Assembly: GCA_013396915.1 (NCBI GenBank)
Contig: VWZL01000273.1
Location: 1 to 64,000 of the forward strand
Direction: 5' to 3'
DNA: 64,000 nt
From: Stercorarius parasiticus
Taxonomy: Eukaryota > Chordata > Aves > Charadriiformes > Stercorariidae
Every line of letters starts with the position of its first letter. Positions within the stretch are counted from its first letter, which is position 1. The notes under the pieces are model-generated. The model saw only the letters and a list, made by a program, of their open reading frames with translations. It was not told the origin of the DNA and made no database searches. Shown in pieces: positions 33,331-46,256 of the stretch. Made by a program: the position numbers and the translations under genes.

Positions 33331-34591
33331 CTTTGAACAGTGACTCTTTGCTGAACTTTCCTCTTACTCACCTTACTGTCCTGGAAGACAGGGGCATTTC
33401 AAGCAGTGGAGTATATCTGGCTTACTTCAAATATTTCACTTTAAATTTATGCTGGTCTTGAAGCTCTGACAGCACTCTACCTGCACTTTTAATTGAAGAT
33501 TTCTAGATTCATTTTATCCATTATATCAATTTTCAGCCTTTCTCCACAGCAAGGTGCTATAAAGCTTATTAGAACGTATTTCAAATTTGAAACATCTTTT
33601 TTTTTCCACGTTTACAGGGGCTTTGCTGCCATTAATGAATCCATTTACCAGCTAATGCCTTTATGGTATTATTATACACATTTTGCAGATGAACACCCTG
33701 AGACTCAGTGTAATATTGTTACTTCCTCGAGGAGACACAAGCAATCACATTTCATCTGATAGTTCACTGAAACGATGCAGACTAAGTAAACTAAAACTAT
33801 ATAAGATGGCTCACCAAATCATGAGGAAATTTGGAGTTCAAATCTAAATATGAATTCAAATTCTATAGCTCGATTACACTATTCAGTTATATTGCATGAT
33901 ATTTTTAACTGAGCAAGCCAAGATCTAGTAAAGCCTTATTCCAAGTCAGTGCATTTACAATTTCCAATTGTTAGTTGGTTTGTTTAAAGCAACTTCTGAC
34001 AGGCTAGTGAATCCAGTATGTAATTAGTGGATATGGGAGACAGCTGCGCTAAATTGTGTGATATACAGGGTACTCTGCCAATGGTTGTACTGGCAATTCT
34101 CAGATGTGTTTAAAAGTTGTAACCCATTTTTCAAGTGTCATTGAATAAATTCAGGTGCAGATTTTTAAAGGGATAATATATAAGCAGAAGACTAACTGCT
34201 GGTCAGTAAACAAAGGACATTGAATTTAGAGAAGGAATTAAACATGAAGATGACTAGGGTGTTGGTTAGTAATCTGAAAACAGCACAAAGGGCAGGATAC
34301 ATTTGTTTAAAATGGTTCTACAGAATTCTGTTTGGGCAACTAAATCAATTCCCAGTGCCTTTTGAGATGACTTTGCATGTCCTGCTTGGGCTTTAGCTGC
34401 CACTCTCGATGGGCAAGGGTCTTCTGCAAGTTCTCTCTTAGATACGCCAGACATGAGGAAATATATCGGACACTGTAGAGCATCCCAGACAGCTTTGAGC
34501 ACCTATATGTAGGTGATTAGGATCAAACTCTTTGCTGTAACATGGACCTGAATCCTACACTTAATTTCAAGTTTTATCTTGTGGACAAAGA

Positions 34592-34639
34592 GGATAGAAA
34601 ACATAAATTGTGTAAGGATAGAAAATACAAATTGTGTAA
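34592..34639. repeat. 24-bp tandem duplication
   Basis: GGATAGAAAA followed by CATAAATTGTGTAA (34592-34615) is repeated directly at 34616-34639 with two base differences. This is a simple local duplication within PHEX intron 15. Confidence 0.9.
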
Positions 34640-36659
34640 GGCAAAGTAACTGTTCCATGCTATGAACGAATATGAAGCTTAACTTTCCAAGGAGTAGTGA
34701 ATTAATTCATTAAGAGATAAAGAGAAGTGATGGTCTTAAAGCAGAGGACTCAGTAGCCTCTGGTTCAATTCTTGGCTCAGTTTCTCCTTCCCCTCTTTGC
34801 TGCTCATGAAAAAGAGAGAACCCAGTATTTCCCAACCTCAGTGGAGCAAAGTGAGGAGAAACGTGAGATGGTTTGTGAGGGGCCAAGGAATACTGTGTGC
34901 TAAGGGACTAGGAAACCTGTGAAAATACCTGTTTTTACAAGAAACTTTAGTTTTTATTTTCTAAAGGAAAAAAAATCACTAGATTCTACAAAAAAAAAGT
35001 TCTCCTATTTTATACATTTATAGATGAGAATTTTAGAAAGAATAAATAAAGAATGGATGTAAGGATCATGCATCATCTCACCTGTGACCATAATTAAATA
35101 AAAGAGAATACTAGTCATCAGTAAATAGGGAAAATTAAAAATGAGGGCTCACTTAAGAACACTTAAAGCTTACTTAATAACAGGATTCAGAAAGTGTTCA
35201 GTCCAAATCTGTTATGTTCATTTACCTCCTGGAAACTAATGGCGCACTTGAAACTACTTCATCAATAACCTTCCAATTAGTCTAGTTCTTAAGGCAAGAG
35301 AAAGTGCCCCTACGCACAGTCCCCTCATTCTTCCCCAGACACAGTACCACGTGCTGTTTGCCAGCACTTCCCTGGCTCCTCACAAGATTAGAGTTCTCCC
35401 TTGCAACTCACAGCATCAGCAAGCTGCCAGCATCAATATCTGCATGTCGCTTTCTATAAAGATGATACTTACTGCTTAATATGAGCTCTCATCTGTGGTT
35501 TTCTCTATGGATGCTAATTCGAACGTAATTTTAAAATTCTGTTTTAGATTGTATCTTCTTCCTATAACATGTAATGAAGCCGGTCTCTAAAGAGGCCTCT
35601 TGACTTTCACTAGAGAACTGTAGTACAAGCACAAATGACTTAGAAGGAGCATGGGTATAAACTTACAGAGATAATATCAACAGTAGTTAATTATCCAATA
35701 CATCTATTCAAGCTTACACCTCATGAGTGTGGTGCTTATATTTGCCTCAGTTCACTGTGAATCTCCCTTTCATTACTGTTCACAACCCACAAACATTACT
35801 TTTTTGATATATTCTAGAGCCGTACATATTTACACTTGGAAAGAAAAATCAAATACACCAAATGTATAATGAGCGGTTCCCTTCTATCCTTAACATATTC
35901 AAGGGCCAATATTTTAGTGCTGTAATGAAAGAAAACCTTTCCTTCAACAGAAGTATGCTAGCCTACTTTGATCATCGTTTGTATCTATTTTCAGCACACA
36001 TTTATTGACTGCTCTATAGCTCATTAAAATAAATAGAGCCTTTCAGAAAGTGTTTTTGTGTTCCAATGATGATAATTAAAAAGATAGTATTCATGATGCT
36101 CAGATTATATGAAGTGTACTTAGATACCTTTTCAGAATCTAAAGGCAATGACATCTACTTGTTGTCCTTGTTACGTACCTACAACTGAGGGGAAATTGAC
36201 AAGCAAATGCAAAGAAAATTGAAAAATGATCCAAACTAGAACTGAAAAATTATTAACAACTATTATAAACATGTATGGTTGTTAATCTAAGACACTTTGT
36301 ATTATGGAAAAAGAGGAAACAAATAAATAGAACTCATGTAAAGAGGACATCAGGAGCAAACTTGTATAATATGATATATTATACGTAACATTTTTTAACT
36401 CTGATCTTTGCAGCACATATTACCTTGATACATCTAATTATTCCTCCTTGGAGATATTAACAGAATTGTTGGCCATTCAAGTTATCCGTAGTTTAGTAAT
36501 GAAAATGAAGTGAAGCAATAGCAAACATAAGAAGTTTTGCTGTATTGTCCCAAAATAGAAAATTATTACATTTTCTAAATCATCTAGTTTCTACTCTCTA
36601 CTAATTTTCACTTTTTGGTGAAGACCTTTTCTTTCAAGTAGAGTAGTCAAGTTAAAAAC

Positions 36660-37130
36660 ATTAACAGCTTGCCCATGCGTGAAGATTGCATGGACTTTTG
36701 TGGAGATTGCAATGATTTCTTGTTTAATGCTTATGTCAGTGATACAAACTACAGAGACAGAAGAATTTGTAATTCTTCCATCAGTAGGGTGTCAGAGACC
36801 ACCCTGCGCTCTGAGCACAGTAAGCAAAAGCATCTTTCTCAAGTTCAGGAGTGATCAGGACCTCCATGTTCTCCTCCACTTCTGCAGGTACTTCAAGGAT
36901 CTGATGTTGCTTTTTCTCTAAGTTCTTTCATGAAGCCTTCAGTGACTAATCAAGTCTGGAGTTGCTGTGGTTATGTTGATAACATCACACAGCACATTTC
37001 CATTGCCAAACTGAATGGACTTAATTTTTACAATCAACTTTGGAACCAAGTATTTTCCAGTTAATATAGAAGCTTCTTTCCAGAAACAATTTCTATTATG
37101 CATTGTAAAATTCTCATTACTCAAATTCTC
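36660..37130 (-). pseudogene. Possible decayed retrocopy of unknown gene
   Basis: The minus strand yields protein-like blocks in more than one frame: NRNCFWKEASILTGKYLVPK and KIKSIQFGNGNVLCDVIN (open from 37124 to 36939), then, after a shift, LEVPAEVEENMEVLITPELE with KDAFAYCAQSAGWSLTPY, and further on IKQEIIAISTKVHA. The amino-acid composition looks like real protein, and the shifts are as expected for a dead copy. I cannot name a parent gene, and chance or an unrecognised repeat remains possible. Confidence 0.25.
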
Positions 37131-37199
37131 CTTCTAAGTAAACTCATTTACCAAGACCAAAAATAGATGGGCCTTGAACACACTAAAATCTAGTTTGCT

Positions 37200-38460
37200 C
37201 ACTGAAACACGGGGGTACTCAAGCAGATGAAGAGCCTATCTGCTCCATTCTCTTATTTCCAGCAGTGATCAGTAGTAGATTTGTAGTGAAAGAGCGTCAG
37301 GCACCTATCAGTGAGGTAATTCTTCTACTACTATATCTTTCTACCTTCCAGCGATCAGTAGCAGAAGGACTTGTCCTCCTGGACTGAGCTTGTATCTATC
37401 TGTTCTTTTGTTCAGAACAGAACTCTCTCTTTTTCAGATCATTTACTAATACAGTGACCAGCACAGATCCTCATAACACACCACTCCAACTATTTTGAAA
37501 ACAAGTAATTTGTTCCTACCTCCTTTTCTTATCTCTAATCAGTCATTAATTTATGAAAGGACCCTCTGTCTTGTCCCATGACAACTTCCAGTTAATAGCA
37601 TTGGGAAAGAACCTCATCAAAAGTGTTCTATGGAAATAAACATAGTATATCAAGCATACTTACTTGCTTTCCAAATTTCAAAAAACTCTAATAGACTAAG
37701 AAAGAGTGTTTTTTTTCTAAAAGAAAAGCAAAAAACAAGTCACGTTGAGTCTTCCCCATTATATCACATGCTTATTCATTGCTTAGTCATTCTCTCTTAT
37801 TCATTCATGTGGTCATGACCAGTTTCCTTCATATAGGGGCTAGAATAACTTTTTATGCAGATCCCTCTGGATTTTCTTTTGGAAAGAAAAAAAAAAAAAA
37901 AAAGGATTTGACACTTGCCAGATCTATTCTTCCTGTGCTAAGGCCACTATAAGTGATAAGCTCTACATCAAAGCTGGTTTTTTGGCAATTTCTTGTCTAA
38001 ATCCCTTCGAAATACCTGAGAGAATATTATCTGGTCCTTATATTTGTCACAGTGCATTTTGTGAATGTCTTCTGAAGTACCTTCTATTGACACTAAATTT
38101 GAAACACCTCCCGGGACTTACCTCCCATAAGAAAAAGATCCAGGATAAGAACTTCCCAAACTCTTCCAATACAAAAAATTATCTTATTTTTATGCCTTAG
38201 AGACTCACCTCTTTCAGTGTGTTTGAAACAAGGTTTCATTATCAGTTCTTATGCTCTTAGAAAGTTGGTCCTCAAAGTCTTTGTGGGCTTGCTATATACT
38301 TGCTCTATCTAGTTTCTGTATATTCTATATGCTTGCTATATATACTTTACATTTAACTTGCTAGAGTTCATGCTTATTTCTTATTCTCAAATGATTCTTT
38401 TGTAGAACTTTTTTTCTGTTGTTTAACTGGACCTTTAAAAAGATCACAGTTTTTGTAGGT
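37200..38460 (-). mobile_element. Ancient CR1 LINE, ORF2 fragment
   Basis: The minus strand resembles the reverse-transcriptase part of old CR1 subfamilies. Near 38040 it reads GPDNILSGISKGF, matching the conserved D-G-P-D-x-I block. Around 37590-37640 it matches the segment leading to the palm-domain KAFD block, and around 37440-37580 the following part, ending near the PVLFN block with NDLEKE-like text. It carries many substitutions, stops, and an A17 run at 37887-37903. It is older than the copy at 11262-11531. The ends are approximate. Confidence 0.65.
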
Positions 38461-38807
38461 ATCACCAGTCCCTACAGAACTTTCTATTGATTATTACTGA
38501 AAACATAGCTGCAAAGCAGTAAGGTAATAACTGCTGAGCATGAGATTTGCCCAGAAGATACATCACGCAATACGAATGTGCCTGGTTTCACAATCTCAGT
38601 CTCCCACACTGCAGTTCTTTCCCAGCAGCTTTAATGGGAATTCACACATGATGTGACAAATATTCATCAGCAGCTTCAGACCTGAGCATGTTCCTCCCAG
38701 GTCTCATGGGGCCTCTTCCCCTGCAAATCCCACCAGCCAGCACTGGAAGACGGTTTGCACCATGCCTTCCTTTGAATCTTCCCTCCTATTGTGCATGATT
38801 TGTAGGG

Positions 38808-38881
38808 CTTGGCAATGGGGTTGGAACTAGATGATCATTAAGGTCCCTTCCAACCCAAACCATTCTACGATTCTATGATTA
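38808..38881 (+). mobile_element. CR1 LINE 3' tail
   Basis: This short fragment has GGGGTTGGAACTAGATGATC, then AAGGTCCCTTCCAACCCAAA, and the terminal ATTCTACG ATTCTATG ATT octamers. It is a severely 5'-truncated CR1 in plus orientation, inside PHEX intron 15. Confidence 0.95.
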
Positions 38882-40633
38882 CATTTGTACCAATCACTTT
38901 TTCCAGGTAGGAGAGAGTTTTCTTCACCAAAATCCTTCTCCTCCTGAGAACAGCCCTAAAAGGACTGCACTATCCAAACTTCAAGGTCAGATGCCAGCAG
39001 TACGAGAAGGTCAGCAGTTATGGTAGAAAATACAATTGCTGCTACACCCCATGACTGATTGGTTACATTTGAAATCTTTCTGCTTTGTGACACCGTTAAG
39101 ACATAGCAAGTGTGAAATTTAGCTTCAGTGACTCCAGTCTCTCGTTACAGCTTTCTCTAATGTGCCATGGCAGAGAAGGTGAGAGAGCTGAACCCTGCTG
39201 AAACTTGAAAGGGCCCAATATTAAAGAAGACATAACAGCAACCGTTCTCGTTTCACGCTGACCGAGCCTCTCCTCCGTTCACACCATACATCTGAAGCAG
39301 CAGTGGTGGCTGGTGCTTTGTTCAGCAGGAGGAGCAGCTGTCTTGCTTCACATGCACCTCGGAGCTGTGATCAGCTCAGGGAAGTCTGCCTCAAGTGCTG
39401 CCTCAGATGATCAACAAAAATGTGGCTGCTTAATGATGGCAGCCCTCTAATCAAGGTAGAAAGGTCTGGGCCTACAACTAATTTTAATCAAAAGAACTGC
39501 CTAATTATCATGCTCATTTTACAAATGAGCTTGCTTAGACATAAAAGAATTTAAGTGAGTTGTTTGAAGGCAAAAATTGTTTACAGAAATCAGCAGGAGC
39601 AGATACCAGCAGACCCATATTAACAGCCCTCTCCTCTAACCCCTCCAGTGGGATACATAGATTTTATGCTTTTCAAAAACTACTCTGTAAAAGACCAAAA
39701 GAGATTCGGAGAAAAAGGGGGAGTCACTCAGTGATTTTTGACACACCTGTCTTTGGGGACTGAGACCATAGAGGTTATAGCAGCCGCCTTCCAGGCCCTG
39801 ATGGCACAGAACAAGAATGGCTTATTTAACTTGCAAAGCTAAAAAGCAGCGAAGAGAAGTTTCAGGGTAAAGATAACACTGTTATCCACAGAAATATTGG
39901 TATAGACTTTTAAAGCCAGACAGAGATTTCATATGCAAGTCCCATTAAAGCAAGTGAGAATAAACATCCAAACTCTTTGAAAAACACAGCTCTTTTACCT
40001 CATATGCTTCCAAACCAGAATTTATGGTCTCTAAAAACAACCAGTAACTAAAATCAGTGCAAGACAGGTTGTGCTGTACATACAAGATATTTTCATCCAA
40101 CTGTACAGGTTCAAATTTTAACTGCAGATACCACTCCTTGTCCTTGGAGGTATTGAACAAATCCGCGGGATACCACTTCTTAAGTTTTCTGCTCTATATC
40201 ACAGTCGTCTTCTGTTCACATTTATTGCTACATATTTATTAATACTAGAGGACTGAGTTGCTATCACTTAAAGAGCTACTGTGTATTTGTGGAGGTATGT
40301 GTACACGTGTTTTTGCCACAGAAAACATAAGACAGAAACATTAAGCTTTAATAAAAGTAATTTAAGCTAACTTTTGCAATGGACAGAGAACACACACAAG
40401 TGGTCACTGCAACTCAGCTGACACAGGGCGACTCATTAAGCAGCAGTAATTCAAATTTGTGGGAGCTCTTGCTTTTTCAGAACTATCCTCTCACTTAAGA
40501 TGTCTCACATCTGAATTACCAGCTTTGAGCTTTTGATTTTCAATCACAAACACACAAACTGTACAGGTATTATCTGATACATACATTTCCCAAACAGGCA
40601 CTTTATAAGGAGGATCAGAAGTCAGATACTCAC

Positions 40634-40692
40634 TGATCTGGTTGGTAGATGCACTATAAAAAGCATTTACGGTAGTTGGGCTTGTAAACCAC
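40634..40692 (-). CDS. PHEX: PHEX exon 15 (59 bp), substrate-binding NAFYS motif
   Basis: This exon encodes (E)WFTSPTTVNAFYSASTNQI(R), equivalent to human residues 529-549. NAFYS is the M13 motif whose Asn and Ala main-chain contacts hold the substrate peptide in neprilysin. The acceptor is CTACAG|G and the donor is A|GTGAGTATC; the Arg codon is split A|GA with exon 16. Ser replaces Asn at the position of human N533. The flanking introns are 6.4 kb (upstream) and 11.5 kb (downstream), the largest fully contained in the window. Confidence 0.95.
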
Positions 40693-43600
40693 CTGTAGTA
40701 AGAGCAAAAGAAATCAGCTGTCAGTACACTTACACATCTTTATGAATAGAATGAGCAAAGATAAAAAACGAACTCAGTGGAAAGAAGCAAAAATGTAAAA
40801 GACCTAGGATACATTAAAGTTTAAGTATTTCTCCGTTTCAACACATGCTGCCTACACTTTCTAGAACATTGAAATATATTGTTTAATAGCTTTACTTTAA
40901 GTGCATACAGTCCATGAACGTTCAAAGGGAGCATTTGTTAAGCTTCCTATTTCCTAATCTGTTCTATTTCTAAGTGACCATTGTGCTTGTGAGGTCTGCC
41001 ATGCTGATGAGCTGAACTTCACCCAATGCAGGCTGCAACACTGATAGCAACTCTGAAAACTCTCTTGGGTGTCTTTCAACCCCGTTTGGAGAAACTCCCT
41101 CTTGAAATTAGAAGAGAGCATTTTGAAAGGAGTGAAGTGGCTTCAGACACTTTGCTGAACAACTACTTGAACAATGAGGATGATGCCAGCAACATGGGCA
41201 GGTGCTTTCTGGAAACTTCACTTCAAAATAAGCAACTTCATGTTCTGTACCCTACACAACGAACATGGCTATCAGTGTGCTAATAAACAAATGGACCTCT
41301 TGCAAGGCAAAACAAATTTCAAAAGGAATATTAGCATTTCTTCCCATTGTTAGATTTCTCATACGTACTGGAGGTAAGTTTAGGATTTGAATAGCAAACA
41401 GGATTTATGAATCTCCTTAGCCTAAGCTTATCTATATTGACAGTGGTTTCATCCATATGAGTGGAAAATCTCAGCTGGCTTCAGCAAGATCCAAATCCCC
41501 ACAGATGAAACTCTGAGTTCAGTGAGTCCAAAATTTCACTTTATGATTTTGTAAAGAAGAACTGAGATAAAAGAAAACTAATAAAGGTGGTGAAAATTAG
41601 TAGTTAATTCATAATAAATTAGAAGCAACCCCAATAAATGTCCAAACAGGAAAACCCTGATGTCTTTAGCAATGCATTACTCGGAAGTTTTGTTAAGCCA
41701 AATGAATGCAATGCAATTGCTTTGGTAAGTTTCTTTCAAAGAGAAGAAATGGGAGCTGCAAAACAAAGAGTAAGACAAATGAAGATCTTCCAGAAGATGG
41801 AAAACGTGTGATGTCAGTGACACATACACGACCTGTGCTTTAAAATAATGAGTTATCTGCAGATCCTGACTGTTTTTCTGGCAACTGATGTCCTCATGTA
41901 AACCATGCAACAAAGCAGAGAGTTTTAGAATGGCAGCATTCTGTCTTTTATCAATACATTTATCTGCTTCTCTCATCTTCAAAGCCGAGTGGCTTATTTT
42001 ACAATGCAGCAACTAGAAAAACTAACCAATAAAAGCAAAGGGTGACGTCATGTTAATATCTTAACCATCCATCACATTATAGGCTCTAATTGCCACCGAT
42101 AACTCTCCCTGTTTTGTTTACCTAGGAGATTCTGAAGGGGAGCAGCAGGGGGAGGTTGTTTTCTGATACGTTTTCTGCTTCCTCTATAACAGGGATTAAA
42201 TGTTAGAGGTAATGTAGTGAGATAACGGCAAATTGAAGAAAGAATGCTTATGGTGAGGGGATACAAAAAAAATTAGGGGGAATAATTAACTACATTTCAA
42301 TTTCATGTTTGTTCACAGCAGCAATCAGCTGAACTGTTTTGAAGGATGCAAGCCAGCCACTTGTGCAGTGAACCCTGCTCTCCGGGCTTAGCAGTCGCTC
42401 TGGGGGACTCTGCCCCCTTTTTGACAAGGAGAGAAGCTGTCTGAAAGGGATCTATTTGAAACACTTAACACTTTAATTTAGATCTTACTGTAAATTTGAA
42501 CAAAGGCACATAGCATTGTGACTTCCACCTCACCCTGTTGGCTTGTTCTACTTGCAACTCTCGAACAGCAACTTTTAGGTATGAAAAAGGCTTCTGGGAC
42601 AACAAATCCTTCCTTTTTGCAAATCCTTCTTAGAGCAAGGATTTTACAGGGCCTCTCATTTCCAGTCACAGGATTAAGGGCCTGAGACAGACAACAGATA
42701 CTTCAAAACAGACTGATGTGCTTTGCTCTTCTCCCCATCCTCCTTCCTGCTGCAGTCCCAGAGGCTCACCACAGCTAGTTCAAGATAGGAACCACCACAA
42801 GCAGTGGTTAAAGAGCTCTTCACTGACAAGTGATATGTCTGTAACAGTACAAGTTTGCACACGTTTTTATTGGGTGAGGAGCTAACCAGTGATGCATGTA
42901 CTTGTCACCACAGGAGACCTCACTCTGCCCAAAAGCAACTGCAAATGCTGTTGCCACTTGGTCTGCAGCTACTGAGGGAGGGCATCACACCACTGCTGGC
43001 CATGATTTCATACCTATGAACTCATACACTCGTAGCTCATAGACTAGCTGCTAAGACTCGTCACAATATCCCCATCCTGAGACTGCTTCTTTCTTCACCA
43101 TCTACCACTGCAATAACAGAGCCCATCCTGTTTCCTGAGCTTATTATGAGCCAAAGACCAATACCAGCCTCAATTTTCTCACTGTAAAACTGAACTAAGT
43201 TCTTTCCAAGTTGCTCTTTCATAACGAGGCCTCAAGAATGACCCTGCATGAAGTGTGTTATGTTTTTAAGCAGCCAGGAAGAGACTCAGCAGCCATACCA
43301 AGGAGTCAGGAAGAACAAGAGTTCTCTAGTGTCAAGCAGAGTATACTGCTGAATTTCATATTTGACATTTAGACATTCAGCAAGGAGCATATTTACAGCC
43401 CAGCATTTTGTTGTACCATTCTCAGCCATTCTCAAAAAGATTTAGGAAGCATTTTCCACAAAAGAGCAGAAATAACTGAGACTGCTTGCATTCAGACTAG
43501 CAGAACAACTTCACCTCTCATCTGTCATCCTCTTTCAGTGAGCTCCTTGAAATGACTGAACCTTCAGTGACAGACCTTAACTAATAACACATCAAATTAC

Positions 43601-45152
43601 TGTATGAAGGTCTGTAATAAATAGCTGCTGTTGTCAAATTTTAAGGTGAAGCAAATTTAGAAATAGCTCTCATTCCTGTTTGAAGTCAGGCTGCCTGGGC
43701 ATTTGCTCTAGGTCTGGTTAAAATTTCAGTGCATTTGATCTATTAGCAGAAGGACAGGAAAAAAAAACAAACCTACAAAAAACACACCAGGCATAACCAA
43801 ACTCTTATTAATAATAAACTAAATAGAAAAAAAAAATCTAGAATTGTTTACACTATTTTCATTTGCTATTAGCATGTGAAAAAGGGACAGCTTTGAATGA
43901 TGTCTTGTAACATTACCTATCAATTACTGCAGCAGTCAAAACCTAATTCTACAGACTTGACGCTTGTAAGTTTGAGATGTCTTGTGTAGGAATAAAATCT
44001 GAAACCCACACTGAGATAGCAAGTGGGGCAGATACTCTCTTACATTTGTGTTTCTTTAGGCTATAGTTTTCTCTCCAGTATCTTCCTTTCTGAGTTAAGA
44101 GTATGGGAACATTTACAATAGAGGGAAAAGCTTATTAATTTATTTAATTCTCGGTAAAGCACAAGCTGAATTTCCAATTCGTTCTCTCAACTTCTTGAGT
44201 TAGAAGAAATCACTCAAATGGAGCAGAATTTGGTATCAAATGTCCCAAGTAAGATATTTTTTTTAAAAAAAGAATATCATGTAAGTAAAGAAAATGAACT
44301 TGTGAACGTTTAACACACTTAAGCTGGTTAGAAGTGCAAGGCCATACAAAGTTGGAATCTGGAAAATCTCTTCCCAAGAAAGGACTATAAAGAAAAACTT
44401 CTAAAGGGGAGGCAATCTTCAAGATGAATTTCATAGGTGTGTTTCCTCTTCTGTTAGTCTGTTTTATACATTTTCCCATACAGAAAGAGAGACTTAGCCT
44501 TCCAGGCCAGGCTGCCTGGGGCTGGGCAAAAAATTGGTCTGGTAAGGCTGGGCCTAGCCTCCTGTGCCACATCACTGCTTAAAATGAGGTTCAAAGACAA
44601 GGAAAAGGCTCCAGGAGGCTCCATTCCAGCCTCTCCTCTCCAGGGCAGGTCCACCCACAGTATTTCTCAGCTCTCCAGTGGCATCTCTCCAACAGACAAC
44701 AGCCTGCCCAGTGTCTTTCATGGCTGCTTTTCCCTTTTTGCAGAAGGAGCTTTGGCACTGTCCTTAATGGGATCTAACCCAGCACCTCTCAGAGCTGCCC
44801 ACCCCTGTGGCGAACGAAGAGCCAGGGCTTAAAAACAATAGTGTGTGATCAAGAAACTGGAATAGGTCCTGGAGGAGACCCAGGAATCTTCACACAGTAC
44901 ACTTCCTCTGTGTCCTCTTATAGGGCTACTAGATGCCTACATCTCCAGCACTGAAAGTTGAGTGAAAAGTGAAGAAAGATTTGGCCAGGTCTAAAAATCT
45001 TAGAGGAGATACCCTGACCTTCAAAGGAGAAAGATTAATAATAATGAAATGGTATGCCCAAAAAGTCCTCTGATCCCCTGCTATTTGCAAGTATGATAAC
45101 CAGTGTTAAGAAGGACAGATTCAATCACTGTTAAAAAGGTGTGGGTGGGTGT

Positions 45153-45217
45153 TTATATATATATATGGACATGTATGTATATTGTATGTATTGTATATGT
45201 ATGTATGAATGTATATG
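45153..45217. repeat. TA / TATG microsatellite
   Basis: A TA run is followed by imperfect ATGT and TGTATGTA units. It lies in PHEX intron 14. Confidence 0.85.
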
Positions 45218-46091
45218 GCTCCATGAATGGATAAGCAAATGCCACTAAAACCCTGATTCTCCTTTATCTCTCCCTTCTACATGGCCATCACTTCCCCACA
45301 CCCTGCCTTTCTGCTCCCTCTGCTCAAGCCACGTCTCACCTGGGTTATTATAATTGTCTTCACACCTTCCCCTTCCTCCCACACTCCCCCTTCCAGCCTC
45401 ACCTCCTCCATTCAGCCCTCTCGATCCAACCTGCACCGTTTCATGCATCATATTCCTCAGCTCCTGCCACAAATCCCTTTCGCACATCTCTCTCCTGATA
45501 CCTGAGCGCTTTTTCTTGTTGTTTGATAGAACCAGCTGTAAAGACGACAGCCATCTCCCCAGCCAGCTGTTAGGATCGCAGCTGGGATCCAAAGCGGGTT
45601 TTGAGGACAGCAAGTTACACCTCCCGCAGCTGCGGTGCCCACGAGGGAGCCTGGCCCCCGGGAGCAGCACAGCAGGCGGCTCCAGCGCCCCAAAGCCTTG
45701 TCACAGCTCCTTGGTACCAGTTGGTCGGGGTATGTCCACCCATCCATGTCCTGAGCAACGCTCCTTTTTTCCTGTAAGGCAGATAACTGCTAGGGAGGGA
45801 GGGAGCAGAACAGAGGACCAAGAATTTTGCTTTGGTGGATTTATTTTCCTCTTTTTAGATTAACAAAACTGTTGAATTTCCAGAGTAACTCATTTCCATG
45901 GATATCAAAGGATATCCACATTCCCCCTTGCTTTTTCAAACTCCTTTGTCTTGTACCTTCCAGTTTTTCTGTCTGTACCCTGATGGTGTTTCACTGGTGC
46001 TTTGATTGAACCACCATTTTGATTTTCCATTTAGTTTACTGTGCTGAGGAAAGTGAGTCCAGTTTGAGATAATATTGCTGAGAAATCTGGA

Positions 46092-46199
46092 CTGTCTGCT
46101 AAACGAATTTAAGGTATTAAGTATTAAGTTACCATCTAGTAAAGTAATATTTATATATCACCCGCCAAAGGTAAAACACTATATTCGTTTAGCAGACAG
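46092..46199. repeat. 17-bp perfect inverted repeat with 74-bp spacer
   Basis: The left arm CTGTCTGCTAAACGAAT (46092-46108) is the exact reverse complement of the right arm ATTCGTTTAGCAGACAG (46183-46199). The 74-base spacer is AT-rich, with GGTATTAAGTATTAAGTTA near the left arm, and does not itself fold well. I see no target-site duplication outside the arms. It could be a remnant of a small DNA transposon or the product of a template switch. Confidence 0.9.
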
Positions 46200-46256
46200 C
46201 TATAAACAAACCCTAGAAAATATGGGGCCAAATTACAACGCTCTAAGCAGGAATAG

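Larger units (their letters stand above)
29133..40633 (-). other. PHEX intron 15 (11501 bp)
   Basis: This is the largest complete intron in the window. It holds two old CR1 ORF2 fragments (about 32390-33330 and 37200-38460, both minus), a CR1 3' tail (38808-38881, plus), a 24-bp tandem duplication (34592-34639), and a possible retrocopy remnant (36660-37130). The remaining sequence is AT-rich without recognised features. Confidence 0.85.

Noticed and set aside
45354..45863. 169-codon plus-strand frame
   Set aside because: Pro/Ser-rich chance frame across a GC-rich intronic patch with a 141-codon frame on the opposite strand; no domain recognised.
46092..46199. Inverted repeat considered as a microRNA precursor
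   Set aside because: A 17-bp stem with a 74-base, poorly folding loop is unlike a normal pre-miRNA.
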